This document shows, in pieces, positions 15,006-24,700 of a stretch of DNA of 64,000 nucleotides. The position numbers and the translations under genes were made by a program. The stretch is taken from contig NZ_JAPQER010000002.1 of NCBI RefSeq assembly GCF_026735135.1, positions 434,001 to 498,000 of the forward strand, given 5' to 3'. The stretch's first letter is position 1. Each line of letters starts with the position of its first letter. The notes under the pieces are model-generated. The model worked only from the letters and a program-made list of their open reading frames with translations, searched no databases and was not told where the DNA came from. Origin of the DNA: Clostridium aestuarii (lineage in GTDB: Bacteria; Bacillota; Clostridia; Clostridiales; Clostridiaceae).

Positions 15006-15813
15006 AAAACATTGTTAATATATTCTTTAGAAAGGTCATTCTATGTATAGGTGTAGGTCCATATTTTTTTATAGCATCAATATGTTCTTTGGTTCCATAT
15101 CCTACATTTTTATCAAAAGCATATTGAGGGTAAGTTTTAGCATATTCCTTCATTAAGTTATCTCTATATACTTTTGCTATAATAGATGCACATGCTATAC
15201 TTGCACTTTTACAATCACCTTTTATAACAAACTTATTATCATACTTGCATTTTTTTATAGCATATCCATCTGATAAAACTAATTCTGGTTCTACCTTTAA
15301 CCCTTCACATGCTTTCTTTAACACTTCGTTATTACACCAAGCTATACCTTTACTATCAATTTCGTTATTATCGATTTCTACTATACAATAGCTTATAGCA
15401 TTATGTTTTATTATCTTATTTAGTTCTTCCCTTGTTTTTAGTGTTAGTTTTTTTGAATCATTAATTTTTAAAATCAAGTCTTCATTTGTCTTATAATTTA
15501 AATCTAAAATTACAGCAGCAGCAACTATAGGACCAGCTAAAGGTCCTCTTCCAACCTCATCTGTTCCTGCAATATAAGATTGTACTTGAAATGTCTTATC
15601 AAATCCATACATTTTTTTTGTTCTATTAATTTCCATATCTTTTTTTAGTATGAATTTTTCTACTGTTTCATGTAATTTTTGAACAGTTTTTCTTTCATCT
15701 TTATTTATTAAATTTAAAAGTGAGTTGTAATCACAACCATGATTCTCTAATTGTACTTTAACATAATTTTTCACTTCTGTTGATGTCATTTTTGTAAAAT
15801 CAATTTCTTTCAT
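15004..15813 (-). CDS. rnhB: Ribonuclease HII
   Basis: Cleaves RNA in RNA-DNA hybrids and removes misincorporated ribonucleotides. The 269 residues start with a roughly 70-residue helical extension like that of Bacillus RnhB. The catalytic domain follows with [20 protein letters not shown] (first acidic residues), [24 protein letters not shown] and [11 protein letters not shown]. Its ATG comes 5 bases after the rbgA stop, so it is probably translated by coupling; its own ribosome binding site is weak. Confidence 0.96.
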   Translation of the reverse strand: MKEIDFTKMTSTEVKNYVKVQLENHGCDYNSLLNLINKDERKTVQKLHETVEKFILKKDMEINRTKKMYGFDKTFQVQSYIAGTDEVGRGPLAGPIVAAAVILDLNYKTNEDLILKINDSKKLTLKTREELNKIIKHNAISYCIVEIDNNEIDSKGIAWCNNEVLKKACEGLKVEPELVLSDGYAIKKCKYDNKFVIKGDCKSASIACASIIAKVYRDNLMKEYAKTYPQYAFDKNVGYGTKEHIDAIKKYGPTPIHRMTFLKNILTMF

Positions 15814-15818
15814 ATCGT

Positions 15819-16664
15819 TTATGGTCTTTCAAGTGATATAGACCCTAATTTACCCCCTCTAAATTCGTCTAATAACATAACAGATACTCTGTTATAATCA
15901 ATATTACCTCCAGATATAACAGCTCCTCTTTTTCTAGCTATATTATCCATATTTTCAATCGTCTCTTGACTTAAATTACCTAATTTATATCTTTCAATTA
16001 GTCTCTCTGGATACTCGTTTTGTAGTCTTTCTATAAGTCTAAATGCTAATGTCTCAATATCCATTATTTCATCTTTAATAGCTCCTGTAAAAGCTAAATT
16101 TAACCCAACTTCCTCATCTTCAAATTTAGGCCAAAGTACTCCTGGTGTATCCATTAGTTCAATACCTATTTTTGTTTTAATCCATTGTTTACTTCTAGTA
16201 ACACCTGGTTTATCTCCTACCTTAGCTCTATTATTTTTTGACATTCTATTTATAAAAGATGACTTCCCTACATTTGGAATTCCTACTACCATAACTCTAG
16301 TAATAATATTAATCAAACCTTTGGCCTTTAATCTATCATGTTTTTCTTTTAAAAGATCATTAAGTAAATTTTTTATGTTATTTAATCCTTTACCATTAAG
16401 ACTATTGACTGCTGTTACTTTTGTTAAATCATTAGACAACTTTTCTATCCAAGCCTTAGTAACCTTATCTTCTGCAAGATCACCTTTATTTAATAAAATT
16501 ATTCTTGGCTTTTTTTTACATATATCATCAACCTCTGGATTTTTACTAGACTTTACTATTCTAGCATCTCTAATCTCAATAACTGCATCTACAAACTTAA
16601 GATTTTCTTGTATTTCTCTTCTTGTTTTAGCCATATGACCTGGAAACCAATTTATTGCAGCCAT
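15819..16664 (-). CDS. rbgA: Ribosome biogenesis GTPase A (YlqF/RbgA)
   Basis: Circularly permuted GTPase needed for late 50S subunit assembly. The permutation is visible: [15 protein letters not shown], then the G4 motif LLNKGDL (~57), then G1 [14 protein letters not shown] (~127) and G3 [10 protein letters not shown] (~172). The C-terminal helical domain binds the ribosome. The length of 281 is normal. AGGAGG lies 10 bases before ATG 16664. It precedes rnhB as in Bacillus and lies next to rplS, fitting a ribosome-assembly block. Confidence 0.96.
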   Translation of the reverse strand: MAAINWFPGHMAKTRREIQENLKFVDAVIEIRDARIVKSSKNPEVDDICKKKPRIILLNKGDLAEDKVTKAWIEKLSNDLTKVTAVNSLNGKGLNNIKNLLNDLLKEKHDRLKAKGLINIITRVMVVGIPNVGKSSFINRMSKNNRAKVGDKPGVTRSKQWIKTKIGIELMDTPGVLWPKFEDEEVGLNLAFTGAIKDEIMDIETLAFRLIERLQNEYPERLIERYKLGNLSQETIENMDNIARKRGAVISGGNIDYNRVSVMLLDEFRGGKLGSISLERP

Positions 16665-16723
16665 ATTGAATCAAACCTCCTTTATATAGGTTTTTATACA
16701 AAAATATGTGTTCATACTTCTAT

Positions 16724-16750
16724 ATAAAAAAAAGGGACTATCAAGTCCCT
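16724..16750 (-). terminator. Terminator of rplS
   Basis: AGGGACT / AGTCCCT with ATCA loop, followed on the minus strand by T8. Confidence 0.9.
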
Positions 16751-16756
16751 ACTTTT

Positions 16757-17104
16757 CTATCTGATTAATTCTTTAACTTTTGCAGATTTACCTATTCTAT
16801 CTCTTAAGTATAATAATTTAGCTCTTCTTACCTTACCTCTTCTAACTACTTTTATGTTTTCAACCATTGGAGAATTTATAGGAAAAGTTCTTTCAACTCC
16901 TGATCCATAAGCAACTCTTCTTACAGTAAAAGTTTCTCTTATTCCACCATTTTGTCTTTTAATTACTGTTCCTTCAAAAGCTTGAATTCTTTCCTTAGTT
17001 CCTTCTTTGATTCTAACATCAATTCTAACAGTATCTCCTACGTTGAATTCAGTTATATCTTTCTTAATTTGTTGAGATTCAATTTCTCTTATTATATCTA
17101 GCAT
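16757..17104 (-). CDS. rplS: 50S ribosomal protein L19
   Basis: L19 sits at the 30S-50S interface. The 115 residues starting [20 protein letters not shown] equal the normal length. Diagnostic stretches are [20 protein letters not shown] and [20 protein letters not shown]. The longer frame (to 17140) is rejected because GGGAGGG lies before ATG 17104. It has its own promoter, leader and terminator, so it is controlled separately from trmD upstream. Confidence 0.97.
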   Translation of the reverse strand: MLDIIREIESQQIKKDITEFNVGDTVRIDVRIKEGTKERIQAFEGTVIKRQNGGIRETFTVRRVAYGSGVERTFPINSPMVENIKVVRRGKVRRAKLLYLRDRIGKSAKVKELIR

Positions 17105-17183
17105 GTGCTTTCCCTCCCTTATATTTTTCTTGATGTTCATGTCCTACGCAAACATAGGCAGAGGAACACCCGTACTAGCACGA
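17105..17183 (-). promoter_or_regulatory. L19 leader (autoregulatory mRNA element) candidate
   Basis: The roughly 78-base leader between the promoter and rplS contains GGTGTTCCTCTGCCTATG and TAGGACATGAAC. CCTA/TAGG and TGTTCC/GGACA pair as nested helices. This resembles the Firmicute L19 leader family, which is thought to let L19 repress its own synthesis. Assigned by memory of the motif, without a covariance search. Confidence 0.65.
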
Positions 17184-17188
17184 TGTTT

Positions 17189-17217
17189 ATCATAACACAT
17201 AAATACATTTTTTTCAA
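17189..17217 (-). promoter_or_regulatory. SigA promoter of rplS
   Basis: TTGAAA (17212-17217), 17-base spacer, TATGAT (17189-17194), read on the minus strand. Confidence 0.7.
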
Positions 17218-17240
17218 TACATATTTGTTATTTCGTAAAA

Positions 17241-17954
17241 TTACTCTATATCTTTTAATAATTTTTTGTCTTCTTTAGACAAATTAAGTTTTTTAAATAA
17301 ATCTATTCTTCTTTCTTTTGTTAAAATTAATGACTTTTTTCTTCGCCACTTTCTTATATTTTCATGGTGCCCTGAAAGTAATACTTGAGGCACTTTTTCT
17401 CCTTTAAAACACTCTGGACGTGTATATTGAGGGTATTCTAATACCCCATCATAGAACGATTCTTCCATGAAACTTTCACTACTTGATAACACTCCAGGTA
17501 TTAATCTACAAATACTATCTACAATTGGAATACAGGCCATTTCACCACCAGTTAAAACAAAATCACCTAATGAAATTTCCATATCTATATGTTCATATAT
17601 TCTTTCATCTATTCCCTCATAATGTCCACATAAAAATATAAGTTCATTTTCTTTTGAAAGTTTTTTTGATATCTCCTGATCTAAAGTAACACCTCTAGGG
17701 CCTAAAAAAATAACTTTGCCTTTGTTTTCTTTTTGGATGCTTTTTATACAACTTACTATAGGTTGCGGTGTCATAACCATTCCAGCACCACCACCATAAG
17801 GATAGTCATCAACTTTTTTGTGTTTATTTAATGAGTAATCTCTTATGTTATGGGTATTTATTTGAATAATATCTTTTTGTATAGCTCTACCCATTATACT
17901 GCATTTGAAAATTTCAAACATCTCCGGAAATAATGTTAATATATCTATCTTCAT
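17241..17954 (-). CDS. trmD: tRNA (guanine-N1)-methyltransferase
   Basis: SPOUT-class enzyme that makes m1G37 next to the anticodon and prevents frameshifting. It shows [30 protein letters not shown], the SAM knot [12 protein letters not shown] and [13 protein letters not shown], and the C-terminal [16 protein letters not shown] take the second ATG (17954), which has GGATG 7 bases upstream; an ATG two codons earlier is possible. It overlaps the end of rimM, the usual rpsP-khpA-rimM-trmD order. Confidence 0.96.
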   Translation of the reverse strand: MKIDILTLFPEMFEIFKCSIMGRAIQKDIIQINTHNIRDYSLNKHKKVDDYPYGGGAGMVMTPQPIVSCIKSIQKENKGKVIFLGPRGVTLDQEISKKLSKENELIFLCGHYEGIDERIYEHIDMEISLGDFVLTGGEMACIPIVDSICRLIPGVLSSSESFMEESFYDGVLEYPQYTRPECFKGEKVPQVLLSGHHENIRKWRRKKSLILTKERRIDLFKKLNLSKEDKKLLKDIE

Positions 17955-18439
17955 TGCCATACATCCAAAGATTTTATTATTATTTTTTTATTATTTATAT
18001 CTATTTTAAGTATAATATCCTTAAGTGCTGGAATTAATACTTCATTTTCACCTTTAACCCAGTAAACATCATTACTTCCTGTATAAATAATCTCATCTAC
18101 ATTGCCTATTGCATTTCCATTTTCTTCAAAAACTTCACATCCTATAATATCAGCTTCATAATAAGAGTCTTCAGGAAGCTGTACTGCATTTTCCCTTTTT
18201 ACTTTTATAGGTTTGTTCTTTAACTTAACAGCTTCTTCAATAGAATCTATGCCTTCTATTTTTAAAATAACCTTATTAGGTTGAAATTTACATCCTTTAA
18301 TATTAACAAGTTTTTCATTAATATAAGCTTCCTTTAACTCTTTAAATCTTTTAACGTCATCACTAATTGGTTTTACCTTAATTTCTCCTTTTATACCATG
18401 AGTATTTATTATTCTACCTACAGTTAAAAACTGTTCCAT
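17951..18439 (-). CDS. rimM: 16S rRNA processing protein RimM
   Basis: Binds S19 and helps 30S head maturation. The 162-residue protein has the N-terminal RimM barrel ([20 protein letters not shown]) and a C-terminal PRC barrel ([20 protein letters not shown] ... [14 protein letters not shown]). AAAGGAG precedes ATG 18439. It overlaps trmD by 4 bases. A hairpin separates it from khpA, so part of its expression may be attenuated. Confidence 0.95.
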   Translation of the reverse strand: MEQFLTVGRIINTHGIKGEIKVKPISDDVKRFKELKEAYINEKLVNIKGCKFQPNKVILKIEGIDSIEEAVKLKNKPIKVKRENAVQLPEDSYYEADIIGCEVFEENGNAIGNVDEIIYTGSNDVYWVKGENEVLIPALKDIILKIDINNKKIIIKSLDVWQ

Positions 18440-18475
18440 ACGCTATACTCCTTTGTTTTAATTTTAAATATTCTA

Positions 18476-18501
18476 AAAGAGTTAGGAAATCCTAACTCTT
18501 T
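18476..18501 (-). terminator. Hairpin between khpA and rimM
   Basis: Perfect 12-bp stem AAAGAGTTAGGA / TCCTAACTCTTT with a 2-base loop. The minus-strand T-tail is short (TTTTAGAATATTT), so partial termination is likely. Confidence 0.65.
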
Positions 18502-18525
18502 TATGTACACTTATGTGTAATCTAA

Positions 18526-18753
18526 TTATATTATTTCAACAACAACTCTTTTATTTTCTTTTACAGCTGCTGCTCTTACAACAGTTCTGATAGCTTTAGC
18601 TATTCTTCCCTGCTTTCCAATTACCTTACCCATATCATCAGGGGCAACTTTTAATTCAAGAATTATTGATTGTTCACCAATAATTTCATTTACACTAACC
18701 ATACTTGGGTCATCAACTAATGCTTTAGCTAGTACTTCTAGTAAATTTTTCAT
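18526..18753 (-). CDS. khpA: KH-domain RNA-binding protein KhpA
   Basis: A 75-residue single KH domain. The GxxG loop is in DDMGKVIGKQGRIAKAIRTV. In Firmicutes KhpA pairs with KhpB/Jag and affects cell elongation and RNA fate. The gene sits between rpsP and rimM as usual. AGGGGGTG precedes ATG 18753. Confidence 0.93.
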   Translation of the reverse strand: MKNLLEVLAKALVDDPSMVSVNEIIGEQSIILELKVAPDDMGKVIGKQGRIAKAIRTVVRAAAVKENKRVVVEII

Positions 18754-18772
18754 TTACTACACCCCCTGGTTA

Positions 18773-19030
18773 CTACTTAGAAAGCTTTTCACTTATTCCT
18801 GTTTTGTTAAAAAGCTTTTTAACTACATCTGTAGGTTGTGCACCATTTTTAATCCATTGGATTGCTTTTTCTTCATCTATTTTTATAGTCTTAGGTTCTG
18901 CAACTGGATTATAATATCCTATTTCTTCAATAAATCTTCCATCTCTTGGGGATCTTGAATCAGCAACAACCACTCTATAAAAAGGAGCTTTTTTAGCACC
19001 CATTCTTCTTAATCTTATTTTAACTGCCAT
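18773..19030 (-). CDS. rpsP: 30S ribosomal protein S16
   Basis: The 85-residue protein starts [20 protein letters not shown] and contains [20 protein letters not shown], the S16 signature. AAAGGAGGTGA precedes the ATG. It follows ffh by 31 bases, so the ylxM-ffh-rpsP-khpA genes are probably cotranscribed. Confidence 0.98.
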   Translation of the reverse strand: MAVKIRLRRMGAKKAPFYRVVVADSRSPRDGRFIEEIGYYNPVAEPKTIKIDEEKAIQWIKNGAQPTDVVKKLFNKTGISEKLSK

Positions 19031-19061
19031 TATGTCTCACCTCCTTTAAAGTGAATAATAT

Positions 19062-20417
19062 CTACATGAATGGAAATTTTCCAAACATACCTTTCTTTGA
19101 TCCTCTTTTTTGCTGGCCCTTCATTTGTTTCATCATTTTTTTCATCATTTGAAAATCTTTTAATAATTTGTTAACTTGCTGAACAGTTGTGCCTGATCCT
19201 TTTGCAATTCTTCTCTTTCTTGAAGGCGAACTGCTTATCAAAGTATGGTCTCTTCTTTCCTTAATTGTCATAGAATCAATAATAGCTCCTATTTTCTTCA
19301 TTTCCTTTTCACTTTGACTTAAATCTACACCTTCAAGTTGCTTAGTATTTACTCCTGGCATCATTTCAACTAACTTTGTTAAAGGACCCATTTTCTTTAA
19401 TTGAGCCATAGATTCTTTGAAATCCTCTAAATTGAATTCCGAATTCATCATTTTGTTTCCTAGTTCTTTGGCTTTTTCCTCATCTATAGCTTCTTGTGCT
19501 TTTTCTATAAGTGATAAAACATCACCCATACCTAATATCCTTGATGCCATTCTATCAGGATGAAAAACCTCAAGATCATTCATTTTTTCTCCTAGGCCAA
19601 CATACTTAATTGATTTTCCTGTAACTGCTCTTATAGATAAAGCAGCTCCTCCTCTTGTATCACCATCTAACTTAGTTAAAACAACACCGGTGATATCTAA
19701 CATTTTATTAAAGCTCTCTGCTACATTAACAGCATCTTGACCAGTCATAGAATCAACAACTAATAATATTTCATTTGGTTGTATGTCTTCCTTAATAACT
19801 TTCAACTCATTCATTAACACTTCATCTATATGAAGTCTTCCTGCTGTATCTATTATTACAACATTTAAATCATTGTTTTGCGCATGTTCAATGGAAGCTT
19901 TTGCAATATCCACAGGATTCACTTTATCCCCCATAGTAAAAACAGGCACATCAATCTGCTTTCCAACAACTTGAAGCTGTTTTATTGCAGCAGGTCTATA
20001 AATATCACAAGCAACCAACAAAGGTTTTTTATTCTTTTTTCTAAGGTTAAGCGCTAATTTACCACAATGGGTAGTTTTACCTGCACCTTGAAGACCAACT
20101 AACATAATAACTGTTATACCATTACTAGAAAATTCAATTTTACTCTCAGTGCTTCCCATTAACTCTTTTAACTCGTCATTAACTATCTTAACAACCTGTT
20201 GTCCTGGGGTTAAACTTTCCATTACTTCTTTTCCAAGACATTTTTCACTTGCGCTTTTAACAAAATCTCTTACTATTTTATAGTTAACATCAGCTTCAAG
20301 TAAAGCTAATTTAACTTCTCTCATAGCTGCTTTAATGTCTTTTTCAGATAGCTTACCTTTACCTCTTAACTTTTTTAAAGTATCTTGAAGTTTGGACGCT
20401 AGTCCTTCAAATGCCAT
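19062..20417 (-). CDS. ffh: Signal recognition particle protein Ffh
   Basis: SRP54-type GTPase that binds signal peptides and 4.5S RNA. The 451 residues show the NG domain (GLQGAGKTTHCGKLALNLRK at ~105, DTAGRLHIDEVLMNELKVI, TKLDGDTRGGAALSI) and a Met-rich M domain ending MKKMMKQMKGQQKRGSKKGM. ATG 20417 has AGGAGG 7 bases upstream; the longer frame runs into ylxM. It acts with FtsY, encoded just upstream on the same strand. Confidence 0.97.
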   Translation of the reverse strand: MAFEGLASKLQDTLKKLRGKGKLSEKDIKAAMREVKLALLEADVNYKIVRDFVKSASEKCLGKEVMESLTPGQQVVKIVNDELKELMGSTESKIEFSSNGITVIMLVGLQGAGKTTHCGKLALNLRKKNKKPLLVACDIYRPAAIKQLQVVGKQIDVPVFTMGDKVNPVDIAKASIEHAQNNDLNVVIIDTAGRLHIDEVLMNELKVIKEDIQPNEILLVVDSMTGQDAVNVAESFNKMLDITGVVLTKLDGDTRGGAALSIRAVTGKSIKYVGLGEKMNDLEVFHPDRMASRILGMGDVLSLIEKAQEAIDEEKAKELGNKMMNSEFNLEDFKESMAQLKKMGPLTKLVEMMPGVNTKQLEGVDLSQSEKEMKKIGAIIDSMTIKERRDHTLISSSPSRKRRIAKGSGTTVQQVNKLLKDFQMMKKMMKQMKGQQKRGSKKGMFGKFPFM

Positions 20418-20427
20418 CTTATTCCTC

Positions 20428-20775
20428 CTAAACAAATTCAACTATATAATCTATTACCTCTTGTAAATCATCTATTATTTCATTTTCATTTGTATTTTCT
20501 TGGATTTGATTTATTTTTTTTATAATTAATTCTTTTTGTTTGTTTTTCTGATTATTTTTTCCCATAAGACTTAGCTTATCTTCATAGGTAACAAGCATCT
20601 TATTACATCTCTTTATAATATCATATACCGCTTGCCTACTTGTATTTGTAAGTTCTGAGATTTCTGCTAGTGATAAATCTTGATTAAAATAAAGCTCCAT
20701 AACATTTTTTTGTTTTTCTGTTAAAAGTGCTTTGTAATAATCCATTAACATTGATGTTTTTACTCGCTCTTCCAT
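20428..20775 (-). CDS. ylxM: YlxM/p13-like helix-turn-helix protein
   Basis: A 115-residue protein with a sigma-70 region 4-like helix-turn-helix (YFNQDLSLAEISELTNTSRQ, AVYDIIKRC) and a charged C-terminal tail. YlxM stimulates SRP GTPase activity in streptococci. The gene is immediately upstream of ffh, the usual position. GGTGATTG precedes ATG 20775. It has a strong promoter overlapping the ftsY terminator. Confidence 0.92.
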   Translation of the reverse strand: MEERVKTSMLMDYYKALLTEKQKNVMELYFNQDLSLAEISELTNTSRQAVYDIIKRCNKMLVTYEDKLSLMGKNNQKNKQKELIIKKINQIQENTNENEIIDDLQEVIDYIVEFV

Positions 20776-20798
20776 TCAATCACCAACCAACATATAAG

Positions 20799-20827
20799 AT
20801 AATAACAAAAAAACTAAAGGGTGTCAA
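20799..20827 (-). promoter_or_regulatory. SigA promoter of ylxM-ffh operon
   Basis: Consensus TTGACA (20822-20827), 17-base spacer, TATTAT (20799-20804). The -35 hexamer is part of the stem of the ftsY terminator. Confidence 0.75.
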
Positions 20828-20848
20828 GTGTTTTTCCTTAACACCTTT
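20816..20848 (-). terminator. Terminator of smc-ftsY
   Basis: AAAGGTGTTAAG / CTTGACACCCTTT (minus strand), 8-base loop, followed by TAGTTTTTTTG. It overlaps the ylxM promoter. Confidence 0.75.
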
Positions 20849-20857
20849 TAATTTTTT

Positions 20858-21769
20858 TTAAAAAAGCGCCTCAACAAAATCTTTAGCATTAAAATCCTGT
20901 AAATCATCTATGCCTTCACCAACACCAATAAGCTTTACTGGTATATTTAATTGATGTTTTATTGATATAATAACTCCACCTTTAGCAGTTCCATCTAATT
21001 TAGTTAAAATTATTCCATCAATTGGGCATACTTCACTAAATTGTTTAGCTTGCTGTAAAGCATTTTGTCCAGTAGTCGCATCTAAAACTAATAGCGTTTG
21101 TTTCTTTGCTTCATCATGTTCTCTATCAATTATTCTATTTATTTTTTCTAATTCATTCATTAAATTTTTCTTGTTATGAAGTCTTCCAGCAGTATCACAA
21201 ATTAATATATCCGCTTTTCTTGCTTTTGAAGCTTGTATAGCATCAAATACTACAGCACCCGGATCTGATCCTTCTTGATGTCTAATAATATCAACTCCTG
21301 CTCTATTACTCCATACTTCTAATTGTTCTATAGCAGCTGCTCTAAATGTATCAGCAGCAGCCATCATAACTTTATAACCATCATTTTTTAATTTAAAAGA
21401 CATTTTCCCTATCGAAGTAGTCTTTCCTGCTCCATTAACACCTATAACTAATAAAACTGATGGAGTAGTTTTAGGAGCAATCCCACTTTGTTCTCCTTCT
21501 AATATTTCTTCTAATACTTCCCTTAAACAATTTTTCACTTCTAAAGGATCTTTTATTCTTTTTTCCTTAACTTTTTGCTTTACTCTTTCAATAATATCTA
21601 AAGAAGTATCAACTCCAATATCAGCGGTTATAAGTATTTCTTCTAATTCTTCATATAATTCATCATCTATTTTTACTGCTAAATTTAAAACATCTGTAAC
21701 CCTATCTGTAAAATTATCTTTAGTTTTTGATAAACCATCTTTTAGTTTTTTAAATAAGTTCCCTAACAT
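20858..21769 (-). CDS. ftsY: Signal recognition particle receptor FtsY
   Basis: Membrane-associated SRP receptor GTPase. The 303 residues lack a long acidic A domain and begin MLGNLFKKLKDGLSKTKDNF. The NG domain has GVNGAGKTTSIGKMSFKLKN, DTAGRLHNKKNLMNELEKIN and LTKLDGTAKGG. ATG 21769 follows GAGGAG; the frame to 21793 is less likely. It lies 26 bases after smc, so the two form an operon as in Bacillus. Confidence 0.97.
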   Translation of the reverse strand: MLGNLFKKLKDGLSKTKDNFTDRVTDVLNLAVKIDDELYEELEEILITADIGVDTSLDIIERVKQKVKEKRIKDPLEVKNCLREVLEEILEGEQSGIAPKTTPSVLLVIGVNGAGKTTSIGKMSFKLKNDGYKVMMAAADTFRAAAIEQLEVWSNRAGVDIIRHQEGSDPGAVVFDAIQASKARKADILICDTAGRLHNKKNLMNELEKINRIIDREHDEAKKQTLLVLDATTGQNALQQAKQFSEVCPIDGIILTKLDGTAKGGVIISIKHQLNIPVKLIGVGEGIDDLQDFNAKDFVEALF

Positions 21770-21795
21770 TTCACGACTCCTCTTTTTCATCAAAT

Positions 21796-24700
21796 TTAGT
21801 TACTTAAATCAACAGATATAATTTTTGAAATTCCTTTTTCCTCCATAGTAACACCATATAAAACATCACTAGCTTCCATGCTACCCTTTCTATGCGTAAT
21901 TATAATAAACTGTGTGCTATGAGAAAATTTGTTTAAAAACTGAGCATATCTGACTACATTAGAATCATCTAACGCAGCTTCAATTTCATCTAAAATACAA
22001 AATGGAGTTGGCTTCATTTTTAAAATAGCAAACAATAATGCTATTGCAGATAACCCTTTTTCTCCACCTGACATTAAATTTATATTGCTAAGCTTTTTAC
22101 CAGGTGGTTGAACATTTATCTCTATATTAGAAGTTAATTCATCTTCTCCTTCAAGTATTAAATCTGCATTTCCACCTTTAAACAACTCTATAAAAGTTTC
22201 ATTAAAGTTTTTTCTAAGCTTATTAAAATTTTCATGAAAAACTTTTTTCATCTTACTAGTCATTTCACTAACAACGCTTAATAATTCTTCTTTACCCTTT
22301 ATTAAGTCTTCTTTTTGTGATTTCATAAAATCATGCTTTTTTATAAGCTCATTATATTCTTCAATAGCTCCTAAATTCACTACTCCAATCTTAGATATTT
22401 TACCTTTATAATATATAATATCTTCTTTGCATTTTTTTATATTTCCATCTTTTAATTTTAAATCTACTGCTTCTGCATAAGTTAACTCCATTTCCTCATT
22501 TATTTTTTTATATAAAGAATTTTTTTCTGTATCACCCCTAGCAAGAGCTATCTCTATATTATGATTTTCTTTCTCTTTTTTATTATACAACAATGTTACT
22601 TTTTCTAAATTTTCTGTATGATTTTTTATATTTTCTTTAATCTTTATTCTATTTATTTCAGCTTCTTTAAATTTTTCTTCATATTCTTTTATATCCTTTA
22701 ATATTTGATCAATTTTTTTGTGATTTTCTATTATTTTTTCACTTAAAATACTTTTATTTATATCTGCTTTTTTAATTTCATTTTCTATATCAATTACTTG
22801 ATTCTTCATTTCAATTATTTCATCATCTATTCTTCTAATATCTTTAATTACATTTAATATACTTTCTTCAACTTGAGCTTTTTTAATTTTCAATGATGTG
22901 ATTTCTTCATTTTTATCTTTTAACTGTTGATTTTGTTTATCCAAAATATTTTCTGTTTCAAAAATTTTATTAGAATTTTCATTTTGTAGTTTAGTTAAGT
23001 CTTCAATTTTATATTCATTTTTTTTCATTTCTAAAATATTATTATCTATATTTTCTTTAGCTAATATCATTTCATTATTTGCAATTTTTAAATCTCTTTT
23101 TAATTTATCATTTTCATTATCAATAGCACTTATTTTACCATTAATTTTAGTGCTTTCTATATTTTGAAAATGAACTTTATCTCTTAAATTTAAGATTTCA
23201 TCATCCATTTTTTTTATCTTAACTTTACAAACATCAATTTTTTTTATGGAATCTTTTATTTGAATACTATATTCCTTTAAATTTAAAGTTATTTCATCAA
23301 TTTCTCTTTTTCTACTTATTATACTAACATTTCTATTATGTAAACTTCCACCTGTTAAAGCCCCACCTGGATTAACAACCTCACCTGTCAATGTAACAAT
23401 TTTAAAGCTGTAGCCACTTTCTTTTGCTATAGAAAGCGCACTATTCATGTCTTCAGCAATTACAGTTCTCCCCAAAACATAATCAATTGCATTAATAAAT
23501 TTAGAATTATGGGATACGATTTCACTAGCTATGCCTATATATCCCTTCATCCTTTTAATTTTATCAGATATATGTGTTTTTTTGCCCTTTATTATGCTAA
23601 TGGGTAAAAAAGTGGCTCTTCCCAACTTATTATCTTTTAAATATTTAATAAGTTTTTTTGCAATATTTTCATTCAAGGTAATAATATTAGAAATACTACC
23701 TCCTAATGCTATTTCTATAGCAACTTCAAGGTTTTTCTCTACTTTTATTATTTCACCCAATACCCATGTATTGTCTAAAACATCTGGTATTTTATGCTTT
23801 TCAATATGAGTCATCAAATTTTTAACTGATCTATTATACCCTTCATATTGCTTTTCTAAGTTCATAAAAGCATTACACTTAGCTTCTGCTTTATTATATA
23901 TAGAAGTTATCGCTTGTAACTTTTTTTCCTCATCAACTAAATTTTTGTTCTGCATAGAAATAGCTTTTTTATACTCTCTTATATGATTCTCGTAATTATT
24001 AATGTTTTTCTTTATATTAATAATTTCATTATTTAATACATTTCTAGTACTATGATTTATTTTTATCGAGTTACCATACGTTTCACTATTATTTTTATAT
24101 TCATCTAGTTTATTTTGTTGAGTATTTATTTCATTTTTTATTAAAACTAAATTATTTTTATACTTAGTTATATTGCTTAACAAGTCACTTTGATATGATT
24201 TAGAATTTTTTATTAATGTATTATTCCCCTCAATTTCATTACTACTACGTTTCATAATTTCTTCATTTTTTAATATATTCTTTTTAAAAGAATCTTCCTG
24301 GTTCTTAATTGATTCTAACTTGATTTTTTCTGAAATTTTTTGTTCCTTTAACTCTTCAATTTTAATATTAAGTTGAGTTAATGTTTTAGAAGCTCTTTCA
24401 TTACTATTAGATAAATTACTAATTTTTTCATTTAACAAATCAATTTGTGATAATAAATTTTGCTTACTAGTTTTACTATCATAATATTTTTTTCGTTCTT
24501 CGCTATTTTCCATTTCCATCTTCTCAAGTTCATTATTATATTTCATAAGTTCATCTTTATATTTATTTTTCTCATTTAGAAGTTCTTTTAAGTTTATTTC
24601 ATTATTTTGTACTTCGCTTTTGAAAAAATTAATTTTATTTTCTATATTGTTTATACTATCAATAATTACTGTCACTTCTTTGACTTTAAGCTTTTGTGAT

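Noticed and set aside
16321..16638. 105-codon plus-strand frame over rbgA
   Set aside because: Antisense shadow of a clear GTPase gene.
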